DNA of 64,000 nucleotides from Tricholoma matsutake (lineage: Eukaryota; Basidiomycota; Agaricomycetes; Agaricales; Tricholomataceae): NCBI GenBank assembly GCA_026075535.2, contig AP026541.1, positions 1,178,001-1,242,000 of the forward strand, in the 5' to 3' direction. This document shows, one piece after another, positions 1-10,712 of the stretch (position 1 is its first letter; each line of letters begins with the position of its first letter). Position numbers and translations under genes: made by a program. Below the pieces are notes generated by a model. That model saw only the letters and a program-made list of their open reading frames with translations. It did not search any database and was not told the origin of the DNA.

Positions 1-483
1 GTGACATTTCCTGTATTAAACTGGATGTAATTCAACTCTAATTTTTAATGGTTACTGTCATGAGAATTGCCCCTAAGTGTTTGAATAATTTTCACTCCAC
101 TGTTGTGAAAACTCATTGTTAGATGTATGAATAGTTTCAGTTGGCAAGTTATGAAAAAAAAAATACTTCATTGACAGCATGAAAACTTGTCGCTATGGCA
201 TGATGAAATAGCCCTGCAAAGTGGATGGATAACCACTTTCCTGACCCTCTGAAAATCTTGCAAAAAAAGGGCAAAATCCAGCTACTCAAAATGTAGTTAG
301 TTACTCCATTAAAAAGATGGAAGTCATCCCCAGGGATGAATTCAACGGGATATGATTACAGACAAATTTCGAGGTGTTTTCAACCTCTTAACTCATCTGT
401 TCTGAGGGAGAATTTCTACAACTTTTAGGGGGTGTTTTTCTCCGAAAACCAGATGATTTTTATTCTTTTTCAACAGCCATAAA
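1..483. other. AT-rich stretch without a recognisable gene
   Basis: No open frame or motif that I recognise. Decayed hAT transposase coding sequence lies immediately downstream on the minus strand, so part of this stretch may be further decayed transposon sequence. Confidence 0.4.
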
Positions 484-877
484 GGATGAAAATTCTACCC
501 CAAATGGATTACTTTCTACTCAATTTCTTCACCTCAGTGGCTGAAATACTGGATGATTTTCCACATCCAATGGTCTCACTGTGATTTGGACACCAACCAT
601 ATAAATTCCAATACTGCACAGTAGATAACTCCCTCTTGAAACCAAACAATGACAATTCCAAAAAAGGATGCAACAATAGGTGCTGTCCATCCATCAACAA
701 CCAAATGAATTGTGTGTTGAGAGCCTTGGTATGTTTGAGCGCAACATCTGTTATGGGAAAAAAAAATGAGAAATGCACCATGAAATAGTTACGAACATTT
801 TTAGACATTTCAACATATATAGCTTTAATATCATGGGAAACTGTCTGAGGTGAAGGGAGAATCATTCCTGGTTGGAG
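484..877 (-). pseudogene. hAT-type transposase relic, downstream part
   Basis: This minus-strand frame continues the transposase fragment at 9089-9874. At 9089 that fragment reads ...EVEMLR, and here the reading resumes with LQPGMILPSPQTVSHDIKA, as in the BED-finger/hAT transposases that are abundant in mushroom fungi. The two halves are separated exactly by the LTR retrotransposon 878-9088 and its 5-bp target duplication. After about residue 30 the similarity becomes patchy, with frame breaks, so this is a dead copy. The assignment is from recalled family pattern (RNase H-like hAT transposase), not from a search. Confidence 0.55.
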
Positions 878-1550
878 TGTTAAGAACTGATCCTAGAAGG
901 TGCATCGGAATCTGATCGGACCCTGTGGGTGTTGATAGTGGATGGTTGTCAGGTCGTTGTGGATTCTGTGGGAGGGGAAACGGAAAGGACTTGGCTTCAG
1001 CTTATAAGAAGCTGCGCCCTTCACCTCGTCTGGTGTCCTAATTTCAAGACGAAGGTTTGTAGGTAGAAGCAGGGAGGTGCAGGTAAATGTGGGGAGGAGT
1101 ACAGAGGGACTTGGGTTAAGTTCAGATGAGAATTAGAACTTCAGAGGAAGACTAGAGGTCGAGTTGAAGGGAGTTCAGACTCTTAGCGGACTGAGGTAGG
1201 AGTAGAAGGAGATTTAGATTGGCAGGTTTAAAGTTGAGTCTATGTCAATATACAAACTGAGGAATACAAGGCAAAACTAACTAAGCTTAAATACTGTAGT
1301 CCGGAATAAATGTGGAACAGGAACAAAGACTGCAGCAGTGTCTTGACTGCGTAGATAAATTACCTAGCAGGAGCCGCACAGGAATCCGTAGTCAAATTTG
1401 CAATAGAGATGGCAGCCTGGTGCACAGCAGTGTGGGCAGTGCAAGGCAGCCAGGAACAAAATCGGGAGGCATAGACAAATGTTGGGTTCGACGTGCAGGA
1501 AAGGGTCGGACGTATGTGGGTTCTGATCAGGCGAGGAACGGTTCTTGACA
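878..1550 (-). repeat. 3' LTR of the chromovirus
   Basis: This 673-bp terminal repeat matches 8434-9088 along its whole length. It begins TGTTAAGAAC and ends TTCTTGACA on the plus strand, giving the usual TG...CA ends. Relative to the other copy it has an 18-bp insertion near 1317-1334 and many transitions. Confidence 0.95.
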
Positions 1551-1553
1551 GTA

Positions 1554-1563
1554 TTTCCCCCTT
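1554..1563 (-). other. polypurine tract of the chromovirus
   Basis: Read on the minus strand, AAGGGGGAAA lies three bases upstream of the 3' LTR, the expected position for the plus-strand primer of reverse transcription. Confidence 0.7.
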
Positions 1564-1719
1564 AGTGCCGAGCCTACGAGGCACATGAGGGTTTGAGTCC
1601 AAATGAGGAAGTTGGTTGGATTTCCAAATGCGGCAATTGGTTGAAAATTTTTCATGTTGTTTCCTACTCCCATCACCTATCAGAAATGTCCCCCCCCAGC
1701 AGTCTCCACACAGATCAAA

Positions 1720-2695
1720 ATGGCCGCGATGAAGGCCCAACACAAACAGAGGGAGCGGGCACTGAGGGAGTAGATGGAAAAGAAGATGAAGGAGCTGGAG
1801 GAAGCGGTGAGGGAGGAGGAACACTGGGCACAGGAGGCGAAAAGGCAGCAGAGGAGGCTGCAAAGGCAGAGGAGGCGCACCAGGCAGAGGCACAGAAAAA
1901 GGAGGCATCGGCCACAAGACGAGTGGAGAAGAAGCGGGTGGCTGCAGCCACGGGTTTGGAGGATGAGGCTAAGGGGAGCAAGTCCCCAAAGAAAAAGAAA
2001 GTTGCCAAGTCAAAGGCACGAGTGGGGTCAGAGGAGTCAGAGGGTCCAGTGCGGGTGCAAGCCACATTGCCCTGCAAAAGGTGCATACTTGTTTCCCTTC
2101 TCAGTCTTCTTTTACTGATAAGTGGCCTAGATGCAAATATCAGAAGATTGCTTGTTTCAAGATGGGTGCGAGGGGATGCATGTGCGACAACTGCACGTGC
2201 GTCAAACATAAGTGCGAGGAGGTAGTGTGGGAGGGGCAGGAGACCCCTGCAGCAAAACCGGCGGGATCTGCAGCAGGAACAACAGGGGCAACAGGGATTA
2301 GTGGGGAAAACCTGGAGGTAATGGAACAGATGATGAAGTTGATAAGGAAGGGATTTGCTGAGGTGGCCACTGTGGTGTGGGAGTCGATGGGGGAGATCTG
2401 GGATGCCTTGGACCCAGAGTGGGTGGAGGATGAAAGCACCAGGGAGGAGAGCAACGAGGGTGACAAAGAAGTGGAGTGGGCAGTGCGAGAGTCCCGGTGG
2501 GAAATACAGGGGATCCACAAGTCTGGAGATGACTGGGCGGCCTTCCAGAGATATCTGGAGAAAAGGTGGGTGGATGATGAGGAGGAGACCGAGAGTGGAG
2601 TTGAGGAGGGTGGAGAGAAGGACGAGGGCAGAGAAGAGGGTGAAGTTGGGAAAGAGGGTGGCAAAGACAGAGAGGGAGAAGCGGAGGTAGTGTAG
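1720..2695 (+). pseudogene. antisense ORF inside the chromovirus, zinc-binding-cluster protein
   Basis: This plus-strand reading frame lies opposite to the retroelement, between the chromodomain and the 3' LTR. The start at 1720 opens a charged coiled-coil-like region (KMKELEEAVREEEHWAQEAK), followed by a basic stretch resembling a nuclear localisation signal (SPKKKKVAKSK). Next comes a Cys cluster (PCKRC, then CKYQKIAC, CMCDNC, KHKC near 2065-2215) and a long acidic tail rich in E, D and G that ends at 2695. Decay is visible: a TAG probably derived from CAG at codon 18, a frame change near 1855-1870, and either a frameshift or a ~42-bp intron near 2074-2120. An AATAAA follows at 2731. It resembles short Cys-cluster proteins with charged flanks that I recall from mushroom genomes. 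The function is unknown. Confidence 0.55.
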
Positions 2696-2730
2696 GGATC
2701 TGGTTGGATCCAAGAATCTTTTTTGTTTTC

Positions 2731-2736
2731 AATAAA
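2731..2736 (+). terminator. polyadenylation-type hexamer after the antisense ORF
   Basis: AATAAA lies 35 bp after the stop codon at 2695, on the same strand as the antisense ORF and within the 3' part of the retroelement. This supports an independent antisense transcription unit. Confidence 0.4.
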
Positions 2737-2783
2737 GTTTGTTTCTGAGTTCCGACTGAGTGATTAAGTAATGTGAATAGTCT

Positions 2784-5700
2784 TTAAGTGGGTGATGGTC
2801 TGGGTTTCTGTGGGTAGCAGGTGTGAAAATCTGCAAGGAGTTCTTGGGCATGGTCAAGTTCCATGACAGGTAGCCAGGAGGTCTCTTCATTGGTTCCCTG
2901 GTAACCTTCACATCGGACAAGGTAGAGAATCTTGCAGCGACGTCGGTTGTCGACCTTGGAGTCGAGGACTTCGGCGATCTCATATTCAAGCTCATCGTCA
3001 ATGGTGATCAGAGGAGGTGGAGGTTGTACTCGATTTGGAATTGTGTTCAGGGAGTGTTTCTCTAGTTGAGAGACATGGAAAACAGGGTGGATGGCCCGCA
3101 TGTGGTCTGGAAGCCACAGGGTGACTGAGTGAGTACCCAGGTGGGCAATGATTTCAAAAGGACCATGGTTCTTTTCGGAAAGTTTCTTGGAGGGACGAGT
3201 GGTGCAGATATTTTCTGCAGTGACATAGGCAGAGTCACCAATGTTGAATTCAGGTGTGGGTGCCCAATGTTTGTCTGCAGGACCTTGATGACACTCTTGA
3301 GCGGCTGCAAGCTGTTTCTGAAGTTCCTGATGAAGGTCATCTAAGTCGACGATGAACTCGCGTGCACACTGTGAGGCTAAGTTGCATTTGGGGAACGGAA
3401 ATGTTTGGGTGGTAGCCTTTGTTGGGGAAGAAAGGAGATATGCCTGTAGAGGTGGAGGGAGCATTGTTGTAGGCAAATTCACCCAAGGGTAAGAGGTGAG
3501 ACCAGTCGTCCTGCTGATAGTTGCAGAAGATCTGGAGGTACTGCTCCAAGGTCTGATTAAGTTGTTCCATCTGACCATCACCTTGTGGGTGATAACCAGA
3601 AGTGAAGTGGATCTGCATGTCGAGCGCTTTTCCAAGGGAGTGGAAGAAATGGGAGACAAACTGGGATCCCCGGTTGCAAGTGACATGTGATGGGACACCA
3701 TGCTTGGAGAAGATGTGGAGGACAAACAGGTTGGCTAATTCTTGGGCTGTGATTTCATTGACAGTTGGGATGAAGATGCCTTGTTTGGTCAGGCAGTCAA
3801 CAATGACCAGGATAGCTGTGTGGCCATCGGAGTCGGGTAGTTGTTCGATGAAATCCATGGATATTGAGTTCCAAGGTCATTCCGGGACCGGAAGTTGCTT
3901 TAGGAACCCATAGGGTTTGTGTCAAGGCGATTTGGATCGTTTGCAAGTGGTACAGGATTTGCAGAATTCCTGCACAAAGGTGCAGAGGTTTGGCCAGACA
4001 TATTCCCAACGGACAAGCTGCTGGGTTTTGTTTTGTCTGAAGTGGCCAGAGAGGATGTGATTGTGTTTGTACTGAAGGACCTTGAGGTGGAGATCCGCGA
4101 TGTCTGGAACATAAATCTGGTCAAAGTGGCGGAGAAGACCTGCCTCATCTATGGTCCAGTTGGGGTTGACAGGTGTAGGAAGATGTGTGGATGATAGGGG
4201 GTCAAGGGGTAGGGAGGTGTGGATGTCATGGGGGAGTTTCTCAACATCCATGATTACTGCTTGCCAAAGGATAGGTGTTGCAAGGTAGGTGGTGCAAAGG
4301 GAAGAAGTGAGTTGTTCCTGTGTGAATACAGGTCGGAAGTTGGTCGGGTTTACAGAGGCGAAGTTGCTATTTCCCCCTTTGCAGTAGACGTCCCAATGTC
4401 TAGTGAGCGCATCTGGCTTGGCCCCTAATTTTCCGGGGCGGAAGCGGATGACAAGATTGAACTGGGAAAGGTATTCAGACCAACAGGCCTGGTGGTGGGT
4501 GAGCAACTTAGTAGTGCTGAAGTACTCAAGATTTTTGTGGTCAGTGACCACATCAACTGGGTTTGCGGAACCCTCAAAATACTGCCGCCAGTGTTTGAAG
4601 GCTTCGAAAATGGCCAAGAGTTCTTTATCATGGGTGTCATAATTTAGTTCAGCGGGATTAAAGGAGTGGGAATGAAAAGCAACTGGATGGATTTCTCCAT
4701 CCATAGTGTAAACCAAAAGGATAGCCGCTAGGGCATAGTCGGAAGCGTCTGTTTTGAGTACCATCTGTGAGTCAGGTACCCATTGAGTTAAGATGGGGGC
4801 ATGAGTGAATTCTTGTTTGAGCTTTTCAAAAGCATCGCGGCACTTCTTGTTGAAGTCCCAGGGTGTGGATTTCCACATCAAGCAGGTGAGTGGAATGACA
4901 ATGTCTGAATAGCAGTTAATGAACCGGCAGTAAAAGTTGCAAAAGCCTAAGAAGGATTGTATATCCTTAACTTTCCTAGGCTCAGGCCAGTTGAGCATGG
5001 TTTTGACTTTATCCTTGGACATCCGCAGTCCATCCAGTGACAAGATGAAACCCAGATATTCAACAGTGTCTTTGTGGAACTCACATTTCTGTGGAGAGGC
5101 ATAAAGTCCATTTCTCTGGAGACAGTGGAGGACTTCTTTGATGTGAGCCCCATGCTGGGACTTGTCATCGGAGTAGATTAGGATGTCGTTGAGGTACACG
5201 ATGACACAAACATCCAGCATGTTGCTGAAGATGTCATTCATAAACTGCTGGAAAGCTGTGGGTGCATTAGTGAGTCCAAAGGGAACCACCAACCACTCAA
5301 AGGATCTGTAGCGGGTGCAGAAAGTGGTTTTCTACTCATCACCATCAGTGATGCAGACTAGGTGATAAGCGTGCTGCAAGTCTATCTTGGTGAATAAGTG
5401 GGCTTTGCGGGGAGAGTCAAGGAGGTCGGAAATGAGCGGGAGTGGGTAGCGGTCCTTCTTTGTGAGACAGTTGAGGCCTCAGTAGTCGACACAAAGTCAG
5501 AGACTACTGTCCATCTTCTTGACGAAGAGAATAGGAGTGCCATGTGGGGACTTGGATGGGTGGATGAAGCCTGAGCAGATGTTTTTGTCAATAAAGACTC
5601 ATAAGGCTTCTAATTCAGAGGGGGAGAGAATACATGCGACCCAGAGGCTGAGGAGCATTGTCCTCCATCTCTATCTTGAGGTCGTAAGGGCAATGTAGAG

Positions 5701-6054
5701 GAAGGGTGTCCACCTTAGTCTTATTAAAGACATCAGCGAATTCATGATATTTGGTGGGGATGTCAGATAAATCTGGCGGGGGTGAAGATTGAGCAGAGCG
5801 GGCAGATAACCCTTCTGGAGTGAAGGTCATCTGGAAAGCTACTGCCCCAGAAAGTTTGCTAGCATGCACATAAGTGGCAGTGTTGATGAAAGAGATGTCA
5901 GGAGGTGTAAACTTAGGAGGAATGGGGGGTTCAGAAAATGCGGAGGATTCAAGGATTTCTACTGGAAGGTTCAGGGACAAAGGTGACATCAGGGGTGCTG
6001 GACCTCTATGATCTGCAGAATGGAAAGCGAGTTGGCTTGAAGACCAGTCAATCA
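2784..6054 (-). pseudogene. chromovirus pol: reverse transcriptase, RNase H, integrase, chromodomain
   Basis: Read from high to low coordinates, the linker and reverse transcriptase come first (6054-4700). They include VPFGLTNAPTAFQQFMN and a catalytic box that reads YLND instead of YLDD near 5190. RNase H (KTDASDYALAA, HDKELLAIFEAFKHWR) and the integrase zinc region (CTTCKRSK) follow. The integrase core is 3858-3340; its second catalytic Asp is Asn (VTCNRGSQF near 3675), while the Glu in DGQMEQLNQT remains. A chromodomain near 2880-3010 (EYEIAEVL, YLVRCEGY, ETSWLP) closes the frame. A TAG replaces an expected Trp near 5332, and several frame breaks occur between 5300 and 5620. The chromodomain normally directs integration to marked heterochromatin. 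The copy cannot be functional. Confidence 0.92.
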
Positions 6055-6584
6055 TAAGGCTGAACACGAGTCTACTCATGGATCACCCGCACCCTTACTC
6101 ATGAGTATTTTGTGGGTCAAAAGGCATACCCGCACTCTTATGAGTATCTCATCTCACAAGTAGATGACCCATGGGTCAAGTACTTGTCATTACACAAGTA
6201 CTCGCAAGTATAAATAAACCCATGAGTACTTATAGGTACCTATAAGTACTTACAAGTCTGTCATAGATTTAAATACGGTATTATACATACAAGTTGATAC
6301 AACACATAAATAGTTAGTCCACCATATCGTTATGTTGATACTTGAGTGTGGGAGACATTTCCTTTTTGGTTCAAAATCCGCGTGTCAGAAGATTCCGCTG
6401 ACTTTGCGTCTGTGATGGTTGGGTGAGTACTCATGTGAGTACCCATGGTGTAAGATATCCTGACCTGTACCCGTGGCCACCTGTGGGTATGGGTACCTCA
6501 GACCTGTGAGTCTAACACTTACAAGTATTCCCACGAGTAAACTCATGTTGACTCATGAGTGACCCACACTCGTGTTCAGCCTTA
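6055..6584. mobile_element. hAT-type MITE inserted in the chromovirus
   Basis: This is a 530-bp element with 17-bp terminal inverted repeats (TAAGGCTGAACACGAGT at 6055-6071 and its complement at 6568-6584). It is flanked by a perfect 8-bp duplication, GTCAATCA (6047-6054 and 6585-6592). Removing the element and one duplication rejoins the chromovirus frame through ...LLID-W..., so the insertion point is exact. The ends fit the hAT consensus YARNG. The interior has no ORF but many copies of an ACTCATGAGT-like palindrome and of AGTACTTRTAGGT, which look like subterminal transposase-binding repeats. Confidence 0.92.
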
Positions 6585-8201
6585 GTCAATCAACAGATTG
6601 TATTGCTTCAGCCAGTTATGACCGAGTACAGTGGAACAGGAAGAGTCGAGCGAGGTTACATAGAATGACAAATTGAACACTTCACTGGCAGGGAAGGTGA
6701 CCAGAAGTTTGATGACCTGAGTTATGGTGGAGTTGCAAGATCCATCAAAGAGTCGTAAACCAATCGGGTTGATGGATTCTGTGCTGAGTTGGTTATCCAA
6801 CATGAAAGAGGAGTCAAGGAAGCAGTGGGAGGAGCCAGAGTCAATAAGGGTTCAGAAAGGGGCAGAAGAGTCAGGAAAGGTTAAAAGAATGGTTAGGGAG
6901 TCAGGTCGGAAAGAGCAGACGCGTTGAGACGAACATAGGCAGCCAAGTGGGTAAGGTCAATGCAACCCCCAGCCCCAATGGCTGTTTCCTGAGGGTTGCA
7001 GACTATTTTTCTGAGTCCGTAGAGTCGGGAATGACAGTGGATGCATGGGCTTTTGCAGCTTTGGATTTCGGGCAGTTTCCTGCTATGTGCCCTTCCTCAC
7101 TGCAGTAGAGACAAAGTCGTTCTCTCATGTGATGTTCTTGTTCCTCCCCAGTAAGCTTGCTGTTCTTCCCCAACTTATTGGAGATGGACAACTTGGGCTT
7201 GTCTCAGGGAGTGTTCTTTGTCACAGAAGACTGCTGGTTGGAGGTGTTACCGCAGGCAGAGTTCAAAGAGGTTTGGTTTGTTGCTGGGGAAGGACTTTTG
7301 GAAGTGTCCTTCTGACTAGAGTTAGTGATGTTACTGGAATTCTTTGTTTCAAAACAGGATTCATCTTCTTGCATCCAGTAGATGTCATCGCTGTCCTGCA
7401 CTTTCAAGCGCAGTTCTGCAAGAGTATTGGGTTTACCACCCCAGAGAACTTCTATGTGAAGTCAGAGCGGAAGACCGTGGAAATAGCAGTCACAAAGGGC
7501 TGCTTCATTCCAGTTCACCCTAGAAGCTAATTCCCAGAAGTCAATGTTATATTTCGTGATATGACCACCTTTCTTCATTGCTAAGTCAGAGAGAGCTTTT
7601 TCCGCATCTCTGACCAGGTCATGTGGGCTGAAGTTACTTCCAGCTCGGCGAGGAAAGCTTTGTAGTCCCACATCCAGTGTGTGGAATCTGTTGGGTCATT
7701 AAGACCAGGCTCAAACTAACTGAGAGCTGATCCCTTAAGATAAGAAAGAATGAATATGATCTTTTTCTCATCAGAGGAAAATATGTGTGGACGGTCATGG
7801 AAATGAAGGTTGCAGGAGACTAGGAAGTCTCTAAGTTTCTTTGGATTGGTGCTGTCAAAAGTGTCAGGGTCATGAACTTTGATTTTCTTGGACTTGGGTG
7901 CATTATTCTGATGAAGGGTGCAGATACTCTCCAAAAGGTTGTAAAGGACATCTATGAACCTATCCCCTGGATCAGGGTTTCCCACCGCAGGAGGTTGATT
8001 ATCTGGATCATTGGGATCAGGGTCACCCCCAGGGCCGTCAGGACCACTAGGGTCGTCGGGTCCGCTGGGGGGTCTGTCCTCTAGACCAGGATCTTCCAAC
8101 CCAAAGTTTTCAGGCTGGTTGATGCCCCCTATGTACTCAAGGGGAGTTCTTGATTGAAAACCTTCCAGGTTGGCAGAAGGGTGTGGGGCATGGGTGGACA
8201 T
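6585..8201 (-). pseudogene. chromovirus gag, zinc knuckle and protease
   Basis: The gag frame opens at 8201 (MSTHAPHPSANLEGF) with an acidic, Pro/Gly/Asp-rich N-terminal part. A capsid-like region follows (FDSTNPKKLRDFLVSCNLHF, around 7860-7780), with a stop and frame break near 7715 before gag resumes at 7671-7462. The nucleocapsid zinc knuckle CLYCSEEGHIAGNC lies near 7090, with the standard CX2CX4HX4C spacing. The aspartic protease active site LIDSGSSHCF lies near 6840-6810 and still has its DSG triad. The frame then runs to the MITE at 6584. Several frame breaks make this a relic. Confidence 0.85.
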
Positions 8202-8433
8202 GAGATTGGCACTGATTGAAGGGGCTCCTGAGCCGATTTGTCAGAATATGTTTGAAGGTCTGGAAGACACTCCAAAAGTAGTGGCAGGTTGAGGGTCGGA
8301 AAGAGTGGATCACTGGATTGCAGAGATCCCAGGAATAGTACCAGCACGTTGGGAATTTCTTGTTGTGCGCTGGCGGGTCTCAGTAGGGGTTATAGAGAGG
8401 AAAGAGATGAGTGAAGTGTGAGTTCATATATAC

Positions 8434-9088
8434 TGTTAAGAATTGATCCTAGAAGGCGTGTCAGAATCTGATCAGACCCTGCGGGTGTTGATAGCAGATG
8501 GTTGTCGGGTCATTGCGGATTCTGCGGGAGGGCAAATGGAAAGGACTTGGCTTCAGCTTATAAGAAGCTGTGCCCTTCACCTCGTCTGGTGTCCTAATTT
8601 CAAGATGAAGGTTTGTAGGTAGAAGCAGGGAGGTGCAGGTAAATGCGGGGAGGAGTACAGAGGGACTTGGGTTAAGTTCAGATGAGAATTAGAACTTCAG
8701 AGGAAGACTAGAGGTCAAGTCAAAGGGAGTTCAGACTCTTAGCGGACTGAGGTAGGAGTAGAAGGAGATTTAGATTGGCAGGTTTAAAGTCAAGTCTATG
8801 TCGATATATGAACTGAGGAATACAAGGCAAAACTAACTAAGCTTAAATACTGTAGTCCAGAATAAATGCAGAACAGTGTCTCAACTGCATAGATAAATTA
8901 CCTAGCAGGAGCCACACAGGAATCTGTAGTCGAATTTGCAATAGAGACAGCAGCCTGGTGCACAGCAGTGTGGGCAGTGCAAGGTGGCCAGGAATGAAAT
9001 CGGGAGGCGTAGACAAATGTCGGGTTCAATGTGTGGGAAAGGGTCGGACGTATGCAGGTTCCAATCAGGCGAGGAATAGTTCCTGACC
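8434..9088 (-). repeat. 5' LTR of the chromovirus
   Basis: This is the partner of 878-1550. The final CA is changed to CC at 9087-9088, and the target duplication CGGAG follows. I see no clear tRNA primer site (TGG...) directly inside this LTR. Confidence 0.93.
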
Positions 9089-9874
9089 CGGAGCATCTCA
9101 ACCTCAGCCTGATAGTCTTCATCAAGAACTGAATTAAAAGGGCGATGGTTTTTTGCACAATGCATAGCAATCATAGTGCAGTGACCTGCAGGTGAGTATG
9201 GTGCTCCAGTACATTGAGTAGCATCACCAGAGACAACACCAAGGCATTTATCACATGCTTTGACACCATCTTGAAGGTTCTTTGTTCCATGGCCACTCGA
9301 CATGTGAGAACCAGGTGAGGAGTATGGTGAACAGGGTCAACCTTACAACTAAAGGCAAATACCATCTTCAAGGATTCCCCATTATCATCCACTTCTCAGC
9401 AAAGGGAGATGTCATAGTGGCCATAGATCTTCAAGCGCCAGGTGGACTTTGAAGCCTCTGAATAAATAAAGTAATATAGACCTGGCCATCCTGGAGGGCA
9501 TCAGTACTGACCAACAATCTCCTGGTCAGGTAAGGACCACACTTCAACATCTGTCTTACTAACAATGGTCTTCTTTGCAGCTTGAGCCTTGATATGAGAG
9601 ATAAGGACAGCTGGCTGCTCAGCAGGCTCAGGTGTAGTTGGTCTGGCTCTACCTAGCAGTCCTGCTGTTCCTGTCATGGATCTAGGCACAGCAGGCAGGG
9701 AACGTGTTTTGGCACGTGCATGGGATAAGGGGGTTGACGATAACGCAGCAGCAGGTGACGCTCGTCGACGTGTCCTTTGGGCAAGATGGGACTACCTACA
9801 TGATAGGTAGGTGTACTTGGCCTTTGATACCCACCATTTTTCTCTGAAGTGCGGCTCAGACGTCTCCTATTCAT
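9089..9874 (-). pseudogene. hAT-type transposase relic, upstream part (BED-finger region)
   Basis: Minus-strand fragments read as an N-terminal low-complexity region (9874-9501). A BED-like section follows, with DDNGESLKMVFAFSCK, the series KDPVHH/KVDPVHH, GTKNLQDGVKACDKCLGV and APYSPAGHCTMIAMHCAKNH, then RPFNSVLDEDYQAEVEML. The last block is a conserved lead-in to the catalytic domain in fungal hAT transposases. The frame shifts at least twice and is then cut by the chromovirus at 9088, continuing at 877. Confidence 0.6.
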
Positions 9875-10665
9875 CGCTTACTCTACTGCATTTGAAGTTT
9901 GGGATTGTACAGACCTGGAATCGCTCCAGGAGGTTCTGCATATCCGTACTGGTCGCAATGTGGCTAGTAATCCGGATTCAGACTGGTCTGGAAGGGTGCT
10001 GCTGCTGCTGTACCTGAATCTCGGACGAAAGGGGCCAACGATCCGTTCAAAGGGGACAGACCTCTAATCGGGATTCTGTATGTTCGTTTATACTTGGTTT
10101 GTTGGTGTCTTTGATTGATTCGTTCATGGCGTGGCATAGGACGGATCAAGGGAATGATCCAGGTTTACTTTTTTTGTATTCGCTTTCTAGACATGAGGTT
10201 GTACGACGAGCGACGGTTTCGGAGGGCGCTGTGGAGTTTGAAGCTAATGAAGAGTTTATCGTGGTGGTACGTTGGCTAGTCTAATTTACATGCAACAAAT
10301 TTAACATCATTTTATAGAGCACAGTCGATCCACCAGGACTATCCATTCTAACCTCGACTACACTCGACACACTCCACGTCATCCAAGGTCCCTCTCTCCT
10401 CCCCTACCTCACTCCCTCCCCCTCCATTTCCTCCGATACCAATGGGGGCATAGAAGCCTTCTCAAACGCCGTCACAGGCAGTTTCAATCATATTTATCAA
10501 CAAGTCTCGCAACAACACCAACAACAACAACCAATTTCTTAATACCAATAACTATTTCGATGAATTCAGCTCGGACTCGAATCAGCATAATAAAGCATAT
10601 AAACCAACCAATCCTGTATCACTACATCACGCATTAGTCGTCAACCCGCATGACCATGACCATGA

Positions 10666-10712
<47 letters not shown>

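Larger units (their letters stand above)
878..9088 (-). mobile_element. Ty3/gypsy chromovirus LTR retrotransposon (decayed)
   Basis: A complete but inactive element lies on the minus strand. It runs 5' LTR (8434-9088), gag, zinc knuckle, protease, reverse transcriptase, RNase H, integrase, chromodomain, then 3' LTR (878-1550). The LTRs start TGTTAAGAA on the plus strand. The flanking 5-mers are TGGAG (873-877) and CGGAG (9089-9093), a target duplication with one transition. The LTRs differ mainly by C/T and G/A transitions plus an 18-bp indel. The element is interrupted by a hAT-type MITE at 6055-6584 and carries an antisense ORF at 1720-2695. Both the reverse transcriptase and the integrase have lost a catalytic Asp. 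Confidence 0.93.

Noticed and set aside
1715..2713. Long minus-strand frames opposite the antisense ORF
   Set aside because: Leu/Pro/Ser-rich composition typical of the complement of an acidic, Glu/Gly-rich coding region; no gypsy motif.
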